NCBI GenBank assembly: GCA_030849805.1
Contig: JASANZ010001985.1
Coordinates: 1-29,798 of the forward strand
Length of the DNA: 29,798 nt
DNA from: Sergeia podlipaevii
Lineage: Eukaryota > Euglenozoa > Kinetoplastea > Trypanosomatida > Trypanosomatidae
Direction: 5' to 3'
The position numbers and the translations under genes were made by a program. Within the stretch, counting starts at the first letter, position 1, and the number at the start of each line of letters is the position of its first letter. The notes beneath the pieces were generated by a model. The model was not told the origin of the DNA. It saw only the letters and a program-made list of their open reading frames with translations, and searched no databases. Positions 1-10,690 of this stretch are shown one piece after another.

Positions 1-1424
1 CAAATTTAACAATAAAAACAGATGAAATCATAAAAGTGAAATTGTAAAAAAAAAAAAAAAAAAATACTACAGTGATACTATAAAACATAAGAGGCACACA
101 CACACAAATGCATAAAAAAATAAAAGATCAATTTACTATTATTATTGCTATGATTTAAGTTATATATGTTCTTTATAATATATATATATATATAGATAAA
201 TATAAGGGACACACATTGAAACAAACAGAATGAATTTATGCGGAATGTAGATATATATATACATATATATATAATCAACTCTGACTATGGTTTCTCAAAA
301 AAATAAAAATAAAAAGTAAACACAACCTTAACAGCAGCAGCAGCAGCAACCGAAAACTTTTTCTCACACACAACAAAAGTAAGCGCCAGAAAGTTAGTAA
401 TAACGCACAAAGATATAAAAGAAGCTGGGCAAACAAACAAGCAAAAAAAAAAAAAAGAAGCGAATCTACTGCTATCAAAATGTGTACGCATGTGCGTGCA
501 AAGAGTCAGAAGAAATGAAGCAGCTCTCCACCCTCCATCTCTCGCATTCTCCATCACCTTCTCTGATATACGTCATCCTTCTTTGCTTGTGTTGTCTTAC
601 TTCACTCAGACGCGGATCTCTTCATAAAAAAGGAAAAATCTCAATGGAGAAAACGTAGCCCATTCAAACATCACTTCAGACACAATGGGAAGCCACAACA
701 GAAAAAAAAGGGAATGAAAAGGTGGAAAATCATCGACAAAGAAAAAAGAAAATCAGAAATCCCCCTTAAAAGGAAAAAACGGTAAACATGTATTGCATTA
801 TATTATTCATAAATTCAGTGTTGTATTCAATAAAAGAGTGTTATTGAAGCCCATTCTAATTAGAATAGAGAGCGATAGAAGAAAGGAGGGGAGTGTAACA
901 AACAGAGTGGCTGTAGGTACGTCATGCACAGAGTTTAAAAAAAAAAAAAAACTTCCTTTTTCTCACCTAAAAATATATGTCCTCAGCCTCTTTTTGGATT
1001 GCGCCATTCACAAGAAAAAAAGAGAAAAAAAAATATGGACGTGAGGAGCAATAGCAACAATTGCTTTTCTATAAGAAAATAACAATAATAATACCAGAAA
1101 AAACACACAGCGCTGATTCTATTATTATTGTTATTGTTACTATCAGTTGTGTACCTCTCTCTCTCTCTATGTCCATATAGAAAAAATAAAATAAAAAAAG
1201 AAAAGAAAACATAAGGTCCCGCGAACGAGTGTACTATGAAGAAAGGAAAAAAAACTAAAAGAGGGTAGAAGGGGAGACCATGAACTGTGTCAAAGAAGCT
1301 CCCATCTGCAAGTGGCCATGTAAAAGGAGAGGGGGGGGGATATCTCCCCTCCTCCCCTTCCCATAGACAAGCAAACAGAAAGAACGAAAGAAAGAAAAGA
1401 AAGAAAAAAAAAAGGCGCGCCACA
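1..1424. other. Spacer / 3' UTR downstream of gene A
   Basis: AT-rich non-coding DNA with a poly-A run at about 48-63, (TA)n runs at about 178-195 and 249-273, a short cag run near 331-348, and a G-run/C-run block at 1330-1362. No gene is supported; the open frames here are Phe/Leu-rich translations of homopolymers. Confidence 0.8.
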
Positions 1425-4159
1425 CTACATGTAGCTCTTTGGAGCGACAGACTCTGGAGAGCTAATGAGCTCCTCAGCGTCCGTGAGCATCATATTCATG
1501 CGCTTCAGCATTGCAGCGTAGTTGTTCTTCTGCTGTTCATCAGTAGTGTTCTCCACCTTGGCGGTCCAGCGCTCTATTTCCTTCTTGGTTGCGTCCACAA
1601 AGCGTTTCACATTGCCGCTGCGGGGCTCTGTGTTGGCAACAGAGCGAAGAGTGGTGGCTGCATCAAGTGGTTTGCTAGCGTCGCTATCGGCGTCAGAGAG
1701 ACAGACCACACAGAGTGAGACGCTGCCACCGCCAATGCTATAGCGATACTGCAGGAACGGCTCCGAAGCGCTCTTCTCCTTAATGTGCGTGAAGTGTTCC
1801 ATGTCCTCGCCGGCGAGAGAAATGTTCAGGGAAGAGAGATAGACCGTGGAGTGGCTGCCAAGCTTTTTAATCTGGCGAAGAATGAAGTACCCGCAGATGA
1901 GTTCCTTCTTGTCTGTGGATGCCGTAACGCCCTTCATGAACACCTCTTTGGCCTCCTCAGGCGTATGAATCTCCTTCGTCACCAGCTCCTTGATAGCTGG
2001 GCCGTACACAGGTGAGGATGACATTTGCAACTTGGCGTAGTCACTGCCGTCCTTGTACAAGTCCTTGATCTGGTCCCCACCCTTCATCGCTCCCATTGTA
2101 CTGTAAATAGCAAAAGGCTCGCCCATATCCTTCAACTTTTGGGCGGCGCTGGCAAGCACGTTAGCTGCAAACTGAATGGATGCCTCACGCTCGCCCTTGC
2201 CAGCGCCAACCAGAAGGCTGGTATTATGGCCGATGATCCACTGACGCTTCACCTCGTCAATGGTGGAGCCCTTGAGCGGCTTGGAGTAGTCTGAGTACTC
2301 CAGCACCTCCTCCATCTTGACGTCCTTGTTGCCGCCCAGCGTCACCGTAGAGCAGTCCTTGCGGGCTACTTTCTTCTCTGCAGCATCTGTCTTGCGAATC
2401 ATGACGAGGCCACGGATCTTCGTGCCTGTTGGCTCTGGCGCCACGTCCTTCTCCTTCTCCTCTCTCTTCTCTTCCTTCTTCTCCTTCTTGTCATCGGGCT
2501 TCTTGTCGTCGAGCTTCTTCTCGTCAGGCTTTTTCTCGTCAGACTTTTTCTCGTCAGACTTCTTCTCGTCAGACTTCTTCTCGTCAGACTTCGTGTCATC
2601 GGACTTCTTATCGTCAGACTTCTCGGCAATGCGGATGCCACGGGTTCTCGGCTTCTCCTCCTCCCTCTTGTCCTCCTCCTTCTTGGACTCCTTCAGTGAG
2701 CGCGAGTGGGCAGAGAGGGCTTCCTTATCGCCCTTGCTCGGTGTCGCGCTGCTGCGCTTCTCCTTCTCCTCGCTCTTCCTCTCGCCGTCACCATCTACCT
2801 TCTTGCTGTGCAGAGGCTTGATCTCAGCGCGAATAAGGTCGTTCTTGGCGAGGAAGCTGTCCCTACGTGCGGCTGCGTCAACCACACTCTGGTAGCCAGA
2901 AGTCCCACCGTACATGCTGCCCATGCCGTACATTGAGCCCATCATCGGGCCGTTCATGCCATACATGGAACCCATGGGACCTCCCATACCGTACATGGAT
3001 CCCATGGGACCTCCCATACCGTACATGGATCCCATGGGGCCTCCCATGCCGTACATAGAACCGCCATAGAGACTTGAACCCATCTGATTGCCATACATGC
3101 TGCCTCCCATACCGCTCATAGCATATCCAGACATGCCGTTCATATCACCACCCGAGAAGCCGCCAGGTCCCATACTGCCCATCATGTTGTCACCACCACC
3201 CATCGAACCATAAGGGATGGGGCCTCCCATCATGTCGCCACCGCCCATCGACCCATAGGGGTTGGGAAATCCCATCATGCCACCCATCATGTTGTCACCA
3301 CCACCCATCGAACCATAAGGATTGGGACCTCCCATCATGCCGCCCATCATACCACCTGGACCCATAGAGCCATAGCCCTGGAATCCAGGCTGCTGCAGCT
3401 GGGCGTTCTCTCCGTAATTCGCAGGAGCGCCGATGCCCATGGGGCCACCCATCATGCCGCCATTGCCGTACATGCTGCCGCCCATGGCGTACACGGAAGA
3501 AGGAACAGCCGTCGCGGGCTCCTGAGGCATGCCAGGAGCACCTCCCATACCGGGACCGCCCATGCTAAAGCCTGGGGGTGGCATCGGTGCGCTGACAGCG
3601 TTCGGGCCCATACCCGGAGCGGGAGGGGCAATAGCCGGTGGAGGAGCAGCGGCATCACGAGACTTGGTGGCGGCGGGTTGCTTCTGAGCTGCAGCAGTCC
3701 CGGCAGGGTCGAGTGTGGCGCAGCAACAGGAGTGGTGCCGTTAGACTGGCTCGAGCGACGTTCACCGTGAGGGCGGGCAGCAGCAACGCCAGACTGAGGA
3801 GTCTGACGAGGAGCGCCAGCACCGGGGGCTCCGGTAGAGGCAGAGCCAGGCTGTGAGGTAGCACTTGAGCGTCTGCCGTTGCTGGAGTGCGTGGCGCCAG
3901 TTTGAGGAGTCTGGGCCGAAGAACGAGGCGCGGCAGAACCAGTGCTTGGGGTCGAACGAGGCTTCTGGGTGCTGCTGGTGTTACTTTCAGCGTTTGCAGT
4001 GGAGCGAGTCTTATGAACACCAGACTGGGGTGTGGCACGAGGCGCGAGATTGGAGCCGCTGCCTGAGCGGCGGGGACCGCCGGAGCCATTTTCCAAGCCA
4101 GTGTTACTGCCGCGGGGGCGAGACTCACTTGCAGGCTTCGTACTGGTGCGAGAGGACAT
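1425..4159 (-). CDS. Gene A: single-domain pseudokinesin-like protein with GSMYG repeats (one apparent frameshift)
   Basis: I do not recognise a named gene. The protein has a Ser/Thr/Pro-rich start (Met at 4159, MSSRTSTKP), a Gly/Met/Tyr repeat region, a Lys/Asp/Glu 5-residue repeat tract, and one family domain at the C-terminus ending in SYM. The frame open from 4159 and the frame carrying the rest (first Met at 3611) differ by one base. The lower frame reads sensibly upstream of 3611 as far as about 3720, then hits stops at about 3741 and 3762, while the 4159 frame is Ser/Pro-rich down to about the same point. One missing base near 3709-3735 would join them and give about 911 residues. The start at 4159 resembles those of genes B and C (MST...), and a T-tract and AG lie just upstream. 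The domain shows GHNTSLL, SSPVYGP, YSIGGGS, PRSGNVKRF and a P-x-S-Y end. The role is unknown. I am sure it is coding, and moderately sure the shift is a sequencing error rather than a real lesion. Confidence 0.85.
1428..2420 (-). other. Family domain A1 (degenerate kinesin-motor-like)
   Basis: Counting from the Met at 3611, the domain starts near residue 398 (IRGLVMIRK, like the first motor strand). It shows VKMEEVL, GHNTSLLVGAGKG (461-473) where a kinesin has GYNxTIFAYGQTGSGKT, SSPVYGP (532-538), LSSLNISLAG (592-601) in place of LxLVDLAGSE, YSIGGGS (624-630) in place of DSLGGNxxT, then tail motifs PRSGNVKRF (663-671) and SPESVAPKSY (718-727). The kinesin P-loop Lys-Thr pair and both switch motifs are missing. 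Membership in the nine-copy family is firm; the kinesin origin is inferred. Confidence 0.75.
2484..2624 (-). repeat. 15-bp tandem repeat encoding K-S/P-D-E/D-K units, gene A
   Basis: About nine imperfect 15-bp units (cttcttctcgtcaga type) encode KSDEK-like pentapeptides followed by a Lys/Glu-rich stretch. The product is a strongly charged, disordered linker between the GSMYG region and domain A1. Confidence 0.9.
2931..3491 (-). repeat. GSMYG-type Gly/Met/Tyr repeat region of gene A, with a 30-bp tandem repeat
   Basis: Protein units such as GSMYGMGGPM and PYGSMGGGDNMMG recur here. At DNA level a 30-bp unit (cccatgggacctcccatacc...) occurs in tandem at 2971-3000 and 3001-3030 (identical) and 3031-3060 (few changes). 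A second, longer repeat underlies the PNPYGSMGGGD copies around 3180-3350. Such DNA repeats change copy number easily. Confidence 0.9.
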
Positions 4160-4185
4160 CTACGCTGGCAAAAAAAAAAAAAGCC
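4160..4185 (-). promoter_or_regulatory. Candidate trans-splice acceptor of gene A
   Basis: In the transcript sense, about a dozen Ts are followed by GCCAG (AG complement at 4165-4166) and then CGTAG directly before the ATG at 4159. This would leave a leader of 5 nt, or none if the second AG is used; no other AG lies between tract and start. A spliced leader is normally added at the first AG after a T-rich tract in trypanosomatids. Confidence 0.55.
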
Positions 4186-6909
4186 GTGAATGTAATGTTG
4201 AAACAACAACACACACACAAAAAAAAAGAAACTAGTACTGTGTGCTTAGATGAATGTGCCTAAAGAAGATGAATGATGAATAACGATTGAAAAAGGAGAG
4301 ATTTTTTCTTACCTCTTTCTTTCTTTCTTTCACAGCAAAAAAGGGAGAATGCAACGAGAAATCTAAGGAAACAATAAAAACTTAGCTTAACTACACAGCG
4401 ATGTAAGGTGCAATTTTTCAAAAAAAAAAAAAAAAAGTGAGATTGTTTTAGAATAGAAAACTGAACTTTCTTTAAAGGCAAAGCAAAAGCAAGTTCCACT
4501 AGCTATTCTCACCAACAACAAAAAAAAAAAAAAGATACATTAGAGTACACACTTCATCGATGCTATCACGAACTAAGGGAGATGTGTCCCACCGGACAAG
4601 ATTGCGGCAGCGACTTTCTCACAGCGTCCCATTTATTGCCACTCGCAGCATGTTCGAAAGAAGTAGATAATGTATATTGTCGAAAAATACTGCATTACGC
4701 TCGACACAATCACGTTGTTGTTGCTGTTTTTCTTTCAATATGGGTAAAGGAAAAAAAAAATGAGAACAATAAATGTATGTTTAAAACAGGGGAAGTTGAA
4801 AAATTCACATGCTTTAAAAATGGGAGAGAGAGAGAGATGGGGGGAACAGGAAGAATATATACGCCAAATATACGTCTGTTTTGCATGGCTATCTTTTAAA
4901 TCAGTATATATCAATATTTAATAGCCAGTAACAACAGGAACAAAAACTGTGTAACATTCTCTTTTCATCCTCTCTCTCTCACTCTATCAGCCACCTTCAT
5001 TCTATTGTCTTTTCCTTTCAATTATAAAAAACACTATTGCAATATATTCACTTGATAACACAGCCAAGATACATACAAACATATGGTGTAAAAGATGGTT
5101 CGCCACTGAAAAAAGGGAAAGAAAAAAGGCACATAAATACGGTAAAAGAAAAAAAAAGAAATACACACATGCACGCACACACACAAAAAAAAATAAGAGA
5201 AACAAAAAAAAAACGCATATGCGAAACACATTTTGCGCTGGAGCCCAAGTAAAAAAATGAACAGAGATGGTAAAGAGACAAAAACCATGAGCGGTTAGTG
5301 TGCCGGTATTCAGCACATAGTGTAGCTACTGACAAGTGACAGCTTTTTTTTAAAAAAAAGAAAAAACGGGTATGGCTCCACAAACACACGTACACACAGT
5401 TTTTTTTTTTTTCTTGCCTCCCCGTACTCTGTAGCGATGGATGTTGTTAGTATAGATTTTAAATTCTGACAATTCACTATCTATGAGCAGCATCATCTCT
5501 TTTTTTCTCTTCTACTTTTTTTCGCTTCTTTTTCCATTTCTCCGCTTTTCACTTTTGACATACGTTTGCTGGCGCAATATACTCAGACAGGTGAACACAC
5601 ACCTCAGTAGTAGCACTCCGTACCAAAGTTAGTTGGGGTTCTCAGTTCCTTCTTACTCCTCTCCTTCCCATCAAAAAAAAATATCAAAAAAAAAAATGCT
5701 TTTGCAAACAACATATATATGTATATATACAGATCGGGAAGGAAAAAAATAAAGAATCATCATCAAATGCACCATATATACCGCATACACATACACACAC
5801 AGAAATACACATCGCAGAGTGCAGACTCAAAACAAGAGAAAGGAAAAAAAAAAGATTGCTTGAAAGCAGAAGAAATCGCAGCAATACCAGCGCTTCATGA
5901 TGCAAAGCAATGCAACATTCCCCCCCCCCCGCTCCGTTCTCTCACATAAATATACTTTTCTTCCTTGTAAAGTGCTCCCTACACTCTTGAACGAAAAAGG
6001 GGGGGGGGAAAAACAGATGTCTTTTTGAAAACCGCAAGAAGGATGCTGTACAATACATGTGCGAATACGTATGTAAGGAAGGAGAGCATTGGCAACAAGA
6101 GGGGGGATGAGCAGACAGAACTGTCCACTACAACCTATTTTCTTTATCATTATAGCTTCTTGTTTGTGTGCAAGTGCCAACTATTTTCTGTACCCATAAA
6201 GCTCAAAGATTTACTTCCTGTTATCGCAAAAACAATAACGATCTTCCCTAAACATCCACATCATCCTACATATATGTATGGAGATAGAGGAAGAGAAAGC
6301 ATGTATGGGCACAAAAGCAAAACATCACAAACCAAAAAAAGGGAAATAAAGAACTTTAACAGGCGGTACTTCTCCCCTCCTGCTCGTCTTTTTTTATTCT
6401 CCCCCCCCCATTGATTTATGGGATAGGTACTGACGCACACAGCATATAGCATATACCAGAACCCGCGACATAAACCGAAAAAAAAAATGAAGCAAAGATA
6501 GAGATTGATATTGTGAACTATAGAACTGAGTGATATAGATATAGATATTCGTATACACTGCTTAAGAGCAGAAAAAAAAGTGAAACATTCACAAAAAATA
6601 AAACAACATTGGATACAACTACGATGAGAAAAGAAAAGAAAAAACAAGGCCACAACAACAACAAAAAAAAAAAATGCGTCATTCATCCCTTCTTTTAAAT
6701 CACACATTTCCCTTTTGAGAGAATGGAAAATAAAGGGAGTGACAAACGAATAAACGACGCATCATATTCCCAGTCAGTATCCACAAAGAAAAAAAAAAAG
6801 AACATATCAAAATACTACAACATAATTTTTTTTATAGTAGTCCTTAGAAACAAAAAAAAAAATGGAGGAGAGAGAAAAAAAAAAAAGAAAGGAAAACCGC
6901 TGAGGGACT

Positions 6910-7252
6910 ACTACCTTCTACTCTTACTACTACCACTTTTTCACTCCATTTTTACTTTGTGTGTTCATGCACACACACCAGTTAAACATAGAGCAAAAAA
7001 TGATAATAATAATAATAACTATGATGATGATGATATTCGCCAGCCGTCAAAACATGCGTAGGGAAAAAGAAAACAGAAAAATATATATATGAATCTTGGC
7101 GTGCTTGCAAGAGGCCATGCAAAACAATAATAATAATAATAATAAATGTAACACAAAAAAAAAAATCAACGAATGCATATTATTAAACAAACACTCACAG
7201 AAACGAAGGGGAAAAGCAGCACAAGTGTGCGTACAACAACAATGAAAACAAA
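6910..7252. repeat. Imperfect tandem duplication, copy 1
   Basis: This stretch is repeated at 7254-7601 with identical non-repetitive sequence and small length changes only in simple repeats (for example one fewer aat unit in the second copy). It ends at a single N. Confidence 0.95.
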
Positions 7253-7253
7253 N
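7253..7253. other. Ambiguous base / likely contig junction
   Basis: A single N between two copies of the same 0.34-kb sequence. Confidence 0.9.
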
Positions 7254-7601
7254 ACTACCTTCTACTCTTACTACTACCACTTTTTCACTCCATTTTTACT
7301 TTGTGTGTTCATGCACACACACCAGTTAAACATAGAGCAAAAAATGATAATAATAATAACTATGATGATGATGATATTCGCCAGCCGTCAAAACATGCGT
7401 AGGGAAAAAGAAAACAGAAATATATATATATGAATCTTGGCGTGCTTGCAAGAGGCCATGCAAAACAATAATAATAATAAATGTAACACAAAAAAAAAAA
7501 TCAACGAATGCATATTATTAAACAAACACTCACAGAAACGAAGGGGAAAAGCAGCACAAGTGTGCGTACAACAACAATGAAAACAAAGAAAAAAAAAAAA
7601 A
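7254..7601. repeat. Imperfect tandem duplication, copy 2
   Basis: Second copy of 6910-7252, running on into an A-run and ending at another N. The differences from copy 1 are confined to microsatellite and homopolymer lengths. Confidence 0.95.
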
Positions 7602-7602
7602 N
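7602..7602. other. Ambiguous base / likely contig junction
   Basis: A single N between two copies of the same roughly 32-bp sequence. Confidence 0.9.
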
Positions 7603-7634
7603 CAACAACAATGAAAACAAAGAAAAAAAAAAAA
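7603..7634. repeat. Short third repeat of the duplication end
   Basis: The 20 bases caacaacaatgaaaacaaag plus an A-run repeat those at 7569-7601, right after the N at 7602. This is the pattern left when overlapping contig ends are joined without merging. Confidence 0.9.
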
Positions 7635-8083
7635 GCAAAGCTGTCAACATAAAAGAGAAGTAAAAAAAAAAAAAAGGACGGTAAGAGTACGTTTAAGTAT
7701 ATATCTTTTTCACCGTAATAGTTACTGTTACCACAAATCTAAATGTTAGCAACAACACCAAAGTCGCATGTTTTTAAAAAAAAAATCCACACTTTGGGTG
7801 CGATGTGATACGTAAGCACACTATTAAAACAGCTACAAAAAGGCTGCCAAAAAAAAAAAAGAAAACTCGTTTTTTTTTCCGTCTTCTTTCTCTGCCTCAG
7901 TCAATGTCATCTACTCATCCTCCGTCTTCGCCGCATTTTCTTTACTTTTTTTTTTCCTTTGGCCCGCCTTCTTTGTTTATTGTCCCGCCCTATCTATCGT
8001 AAGTTTTTCGCACCTTAAACTCTTTGCTGTTGTTGTTGCTGTTGTTGCTGTCTTTACAAAGAGGAAGTGTGAAAGTTGGATAT

Positions 8084-10395
8084 TTAGGCTTCACCCATCA
8101 GGTAGCCCTTAGGTTTCGTATTCTCAGGGTCGCTGAGGATCGCCTGCGCATCGGCAACCATGTCCTGCATCCTCTTGATCTGGGCCTCACGCATTGTCTT
8201 CTCAGAGCCTGTGACGTTAGCGCTCTTCTCCTTGACGCGATCCGTCTCCTTCTCGGTGAACTGGATGAAGCGACTAACGTTACCACTGCGCGGAGGCTTG
8301 TTGACCACCTCGCGTATCTTACGCTGTGACTCTAGAACATCGCGGGCCTTGGCATCGTCCTCGCTGACACACAGCACACTGACAGTAATGCACGAGCCAC
8401 CGATGGCGTAGCGGAAGAGCTTGTATGGGGAGGAGGCCGCCTTCTCCTTCAGGTCCACAAGGTGCGAGGGCTGTTCGCGCATAAAGGCAACGCACAAGGA
8501 GGACAAGTGGACCTCCACCTCGGAGCCCTTCTTAGTCTGCTTAAGCACAAAGAAGCAAGTGATGATCTCCTTCTCATCGGCGGCATTTTTAATGCCCTCG
8601 TTGAACGCCTCGAGGCAGCTCTCCGTGTTCTTGGAGTACTTGGTCTCCAGGCCCATCAAGCACGGGCCGTACACCGGGGAGGAGCCGAGATTCAGTCTCC
8701 CATACTCGGCGTCAGAGCTCAGCAGATCAAGGCCGCGGTCGGACCCCCTGATGGAGCACATCGTGATGGAAATCTCAAACTTGGTGCCATTCGACTTCTC
8801 GTTCTTCTCAAGACGGTCCACACATTTCTTCAAGAAGGCGCGAGCGACATCGTAGGAGTCCTTCATCTTCTTCGCTCCGGCAGTCACAAGCAGCGCGGAG
8901 TTGTGGCCATTGAACCAGTTGGCGCGTAGCTCAGAAAGTAAGACAGAATCGATTTCCTCCGAAGGCTTCGCGCGGGCAATGGCCTCGTCGCAGGTGAAGG
9001 TTTCCTTCTTTCCATCCTTTTCATAGATCACTAAGGCCGGGTCCTTGACCGCCACAAGCGGCTCACCCTTCGCCTTGTCAACCAGCAGCAGCGAGTGCAC
9101 GTTGTAGTTGGATGGCACCTTCGCGCGTGGCTTGTTGTCCGCAGAGGCGCTGGTGCCTGCAGTGCGTGCCTGCGTAGAAGAAGAAGCCCCAGTGGTGGTA
9201 GCAGGTGCAGCTGCAGCAGTAGCGGACTTGGCTAAGGTCTCGCGAGGAGTCGGCCGAGACTTATCATCGTCCTGGTTGTCCTTCTTCTTCTTCTTAATGG
9301 AGATGGTGGCGCCGTATGCGTTGCTCGACACGACCGGCGCTGACTTGTCGCTCTTGTCGCGCACATACAAATGGTTGCCGCCGCGCTTGCCGCTGCGCTT
9401 GACCTCCTTTGCGTCCTCCCAGCTACCAATGTTGGGGCACAAGTCCTCTGTGCGGATCTCTGAAGACTCCTTGAAGCCGCCATAATCGCTGGTCAGAGTA
9501 CTTCGGTTGGCGCCACCCATGCCGGCGTCGCCGTTGATGTTGCCAAGGCTGGCCCACTGAGCTGCAAAGCCATACGCGCTTACGGATGGATGCATCATGC
9601 CGTACATGGAGCCAACGGGCTGATACATGGAGTTCATGCCATTGGACAAGGCCCCGTTGGAGTACATACTCCCACCCATGGGACCGTAAAGGGAGCTCAT
9701 GCCACCACTCATGCCGCCCATGCCATCCATGCCAGCCCCATCTGTTCCGTACAGAGAGCTCTGGCGCATCGAAGAAAACTGGCCTTGGCCCATGCTGCCG
9801 AAGCCCTGCTGCCCGAGGCTATACTGAGGTTGCATCTGACTGCCGCCGGTGGCAATAGAGCCGGGGCCTTGCCGATTGTAAAAGGAGTTGGTGGGGTTGT
9901 AAAGAGAACCGTTGTTGTACCCGCTGAATCCGTTAGGGTTGTTGTACGCAGAGCCCCCCTGAATGGAACCGGTGGTGAGAGTGCTTGGATACTGTTGCAT
10001 CATGTTCATCGTGGAGCCATAGGGGTTCGCACCGCCAGGGACGCCGCCGGTCATCGCGAAGCCGCCTTGATAGGCACTGCCGCCCATGTTCTGTGGCATC
10101 TGCTGCTGCTGCGGAGGCGCCATCTGAGAAACTCGAGACTGTGGCTCTCGGTTCGCCATGCTTGGACTCTGCAGTGGGGGGCCCTGCTGGCGCATGGGCT
10201 GCTGTGGGGTCACGGCAGGAGTACGGGCCATGCCTTGAATTGGTGTGAGGCTCTGGTTGGTCATCATCGAAGGCTGCGGCTGCTGCTGCTGCTGAGGAGG
10301 AGGCATGACCGCATTGGCGCCACCGCGAATGGCATTATTTATGCCATTGGGTTTGGACTGTGGGGTAGGACCGCGTGCTTGCGTAGGGACGGCCC

Positions 10396-10427
<32 letters not shown>

Positions 10428-10642
10428 GGAGCCTGCGGCTTTGGTTGTGTCTGCTGAGCTGGGGCCTGAGGCTTCGTGCCGGCCTGAGGGCTGGTGCCGC
10501 TCTTGGCGGTAGTGGTGCCATCGCGATTCTTGTTCGAGAAGCTGCTGGTCTTCTGAAGAATGGACTCGGACGGGGGTGGGGGTACCACAGCGCTGTTGCG
10601 GTGTGGAAGAGGCTGGGTCTGCGGGGCCTTGGTAGTGCTCAT
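8084..10642 (-). CDS. Gene B: single-domain pseudokinesin-like protein with Q/N-rich N-terminus
   Basis: This is an intact 852-residue frame, not matched to any named gene. Residues 1-190 are Pro/Gln-rich, including a run of ten Gln at about 73-82. Residues 190-355 are rich in Gly, Ser, Met, Asn and Tyr with units such as GSMYG and SSLYG. Residues 380-510 are charged and then Ala/Thr-rich. One family domain occupies about 514-785, with a conserved helical tail to the end. Landmarks are FTCDEAI (549-555), GHNSALL (579-585), SSPVYGP (654-660), LSSLCVA (713-719), YAIGGSC (745-751), PRSGNVSRF (784-792) and DPENTKPKGY (838-847). The positions follow a kinesin motor, but no Walker A, SSRSH or DLAGSE is present, so ATP hydrolysis is not expected. 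The Met at 10642 is the first ATG after the acceptor-like sequence CTCTTTACAG, giving a 17-nt leader. The domain is closest by eye to that of gene A. Confidence 0.93.
8102..9103 (-). other. Family domain B1 (degenerate kinesin-motor-like)
   Basis: Residues 514-847 of gene B. This copy gives the clearest match by eye to a kinesin motor from end to end: VHSLLLV, then ALVIYEKDGKKETFTCDEAI-like strands, GHNSALL, FEISITMCSIRG (like the HIKVSYFEIY strand), SSPVYGPCLMGLE (like VPYVKGCTE), the ESCLEAFNEGIKNA helix, ITCFFVLKQ (like HSIFLINVKQ), LSSLCVAF, and YAIGGSCITVSVLCVSE (like DSLGGNCRTTIVICCSP). The stretch equivalent to helix alpha-4 (INKSLSALG) is much shortened. Confidence 0.75.
9578..10075 (-). 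repeat. GSMYG/Asn-rich low-complexity region of gene B
   Basis: Residues about 190-355 of gene B hold irregular Gly-Ser-Met-Tyr-Asn units (GSLYN, SSLYG, GSMYS, GSMYG). They are more decayed at DNA level than in gene A, with no perfect tandem unit seen. Confidence 0.8.
10397..10426 (-). repeat. (CTG)10 trinucleotide run encoding polyGln, gene B
   Basis: Ten uninterrupted CTG units on the plus strand read as CAG codons for ten Gln (residues about 73-82). A pure CAG run is likely to be length-variable between isolates. Confidence 0.95.
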
Positions 10643-10659
10643 TCTTTGTGCAATGTTTT

Positions 10660-10690
10660 CTGTAAAGAGAGGAATGTAATCGTACTAGTA
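10660..10690 (-). promoter_or_regulatory. Candidate trans-splice acceptor of gene B
   Basis: In the transcript sense, ATTCCTCTCTTTACAG ends at the AG complementary to 10660-10661, 17 nt before the ATG, with ACTAGTACG a little upstream as a possible branch site. An alternative is the longer T-run at about 10861-10874 followed by AAAG, which would give a leader of about 210 nt. Confidence 0.55.

Larger units (their letters stand above)
4186..8083. other. Spacer between genes B and A (longest, 3.9 kb)
   Basis: Non-coding on both strands as far as I can tell. It holds many A-runs, C-runs (5921-5931, 6403-6410), AT-rich microsatellites and the N-marked duplication at 6910-7634. Two plus-strand pyrimidine-rich blocks (about 5490-5560 and 7868-7990) break the usual A-rich bias. 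It presumably includes the gene B 3' UTR. The small frames lack protein-like composition. Confidence 0.75.

Noticed and set aside
1326..1362. Possible hairpin or regulatory palindrome around gatatc flanked by G- and C-runs
   Set aside because: The arms are simple G/C homopolymers with imperfect pairing, so chance is sufficient as an explanation.
1414..1421. GGCGCGCC just after gene A (an AscI site)
   Set aside because: A single 8-bp match with no vector-like surroundings; nothing suggests engineered DNA.
983..1423. Phe-rich minus-strand frames in the spacers (here and around 5000-5400, 6260-6700, 11476-11931, 29308-29673)
   Set aside because: They are translations of T-runs and pyrimidine tracts in UTRs and only imitate membrane segments.
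2190..2231. GAGKG in domain A1 as a possible nucleotide-binding P-loop
   Set aside because: It does not fit GxxxxGK[ST]: the Lys is followed by Gly-Glu, the spacing is wrong, and none of the sister domains has it.
4582..4899. 105-codon plus-strand frame in the B-A spacer, slightly less A-rich at its start
   Set aside because: No recognisable motif, opposite strand to all genes, and it decays into homopolymer-encoded residues.
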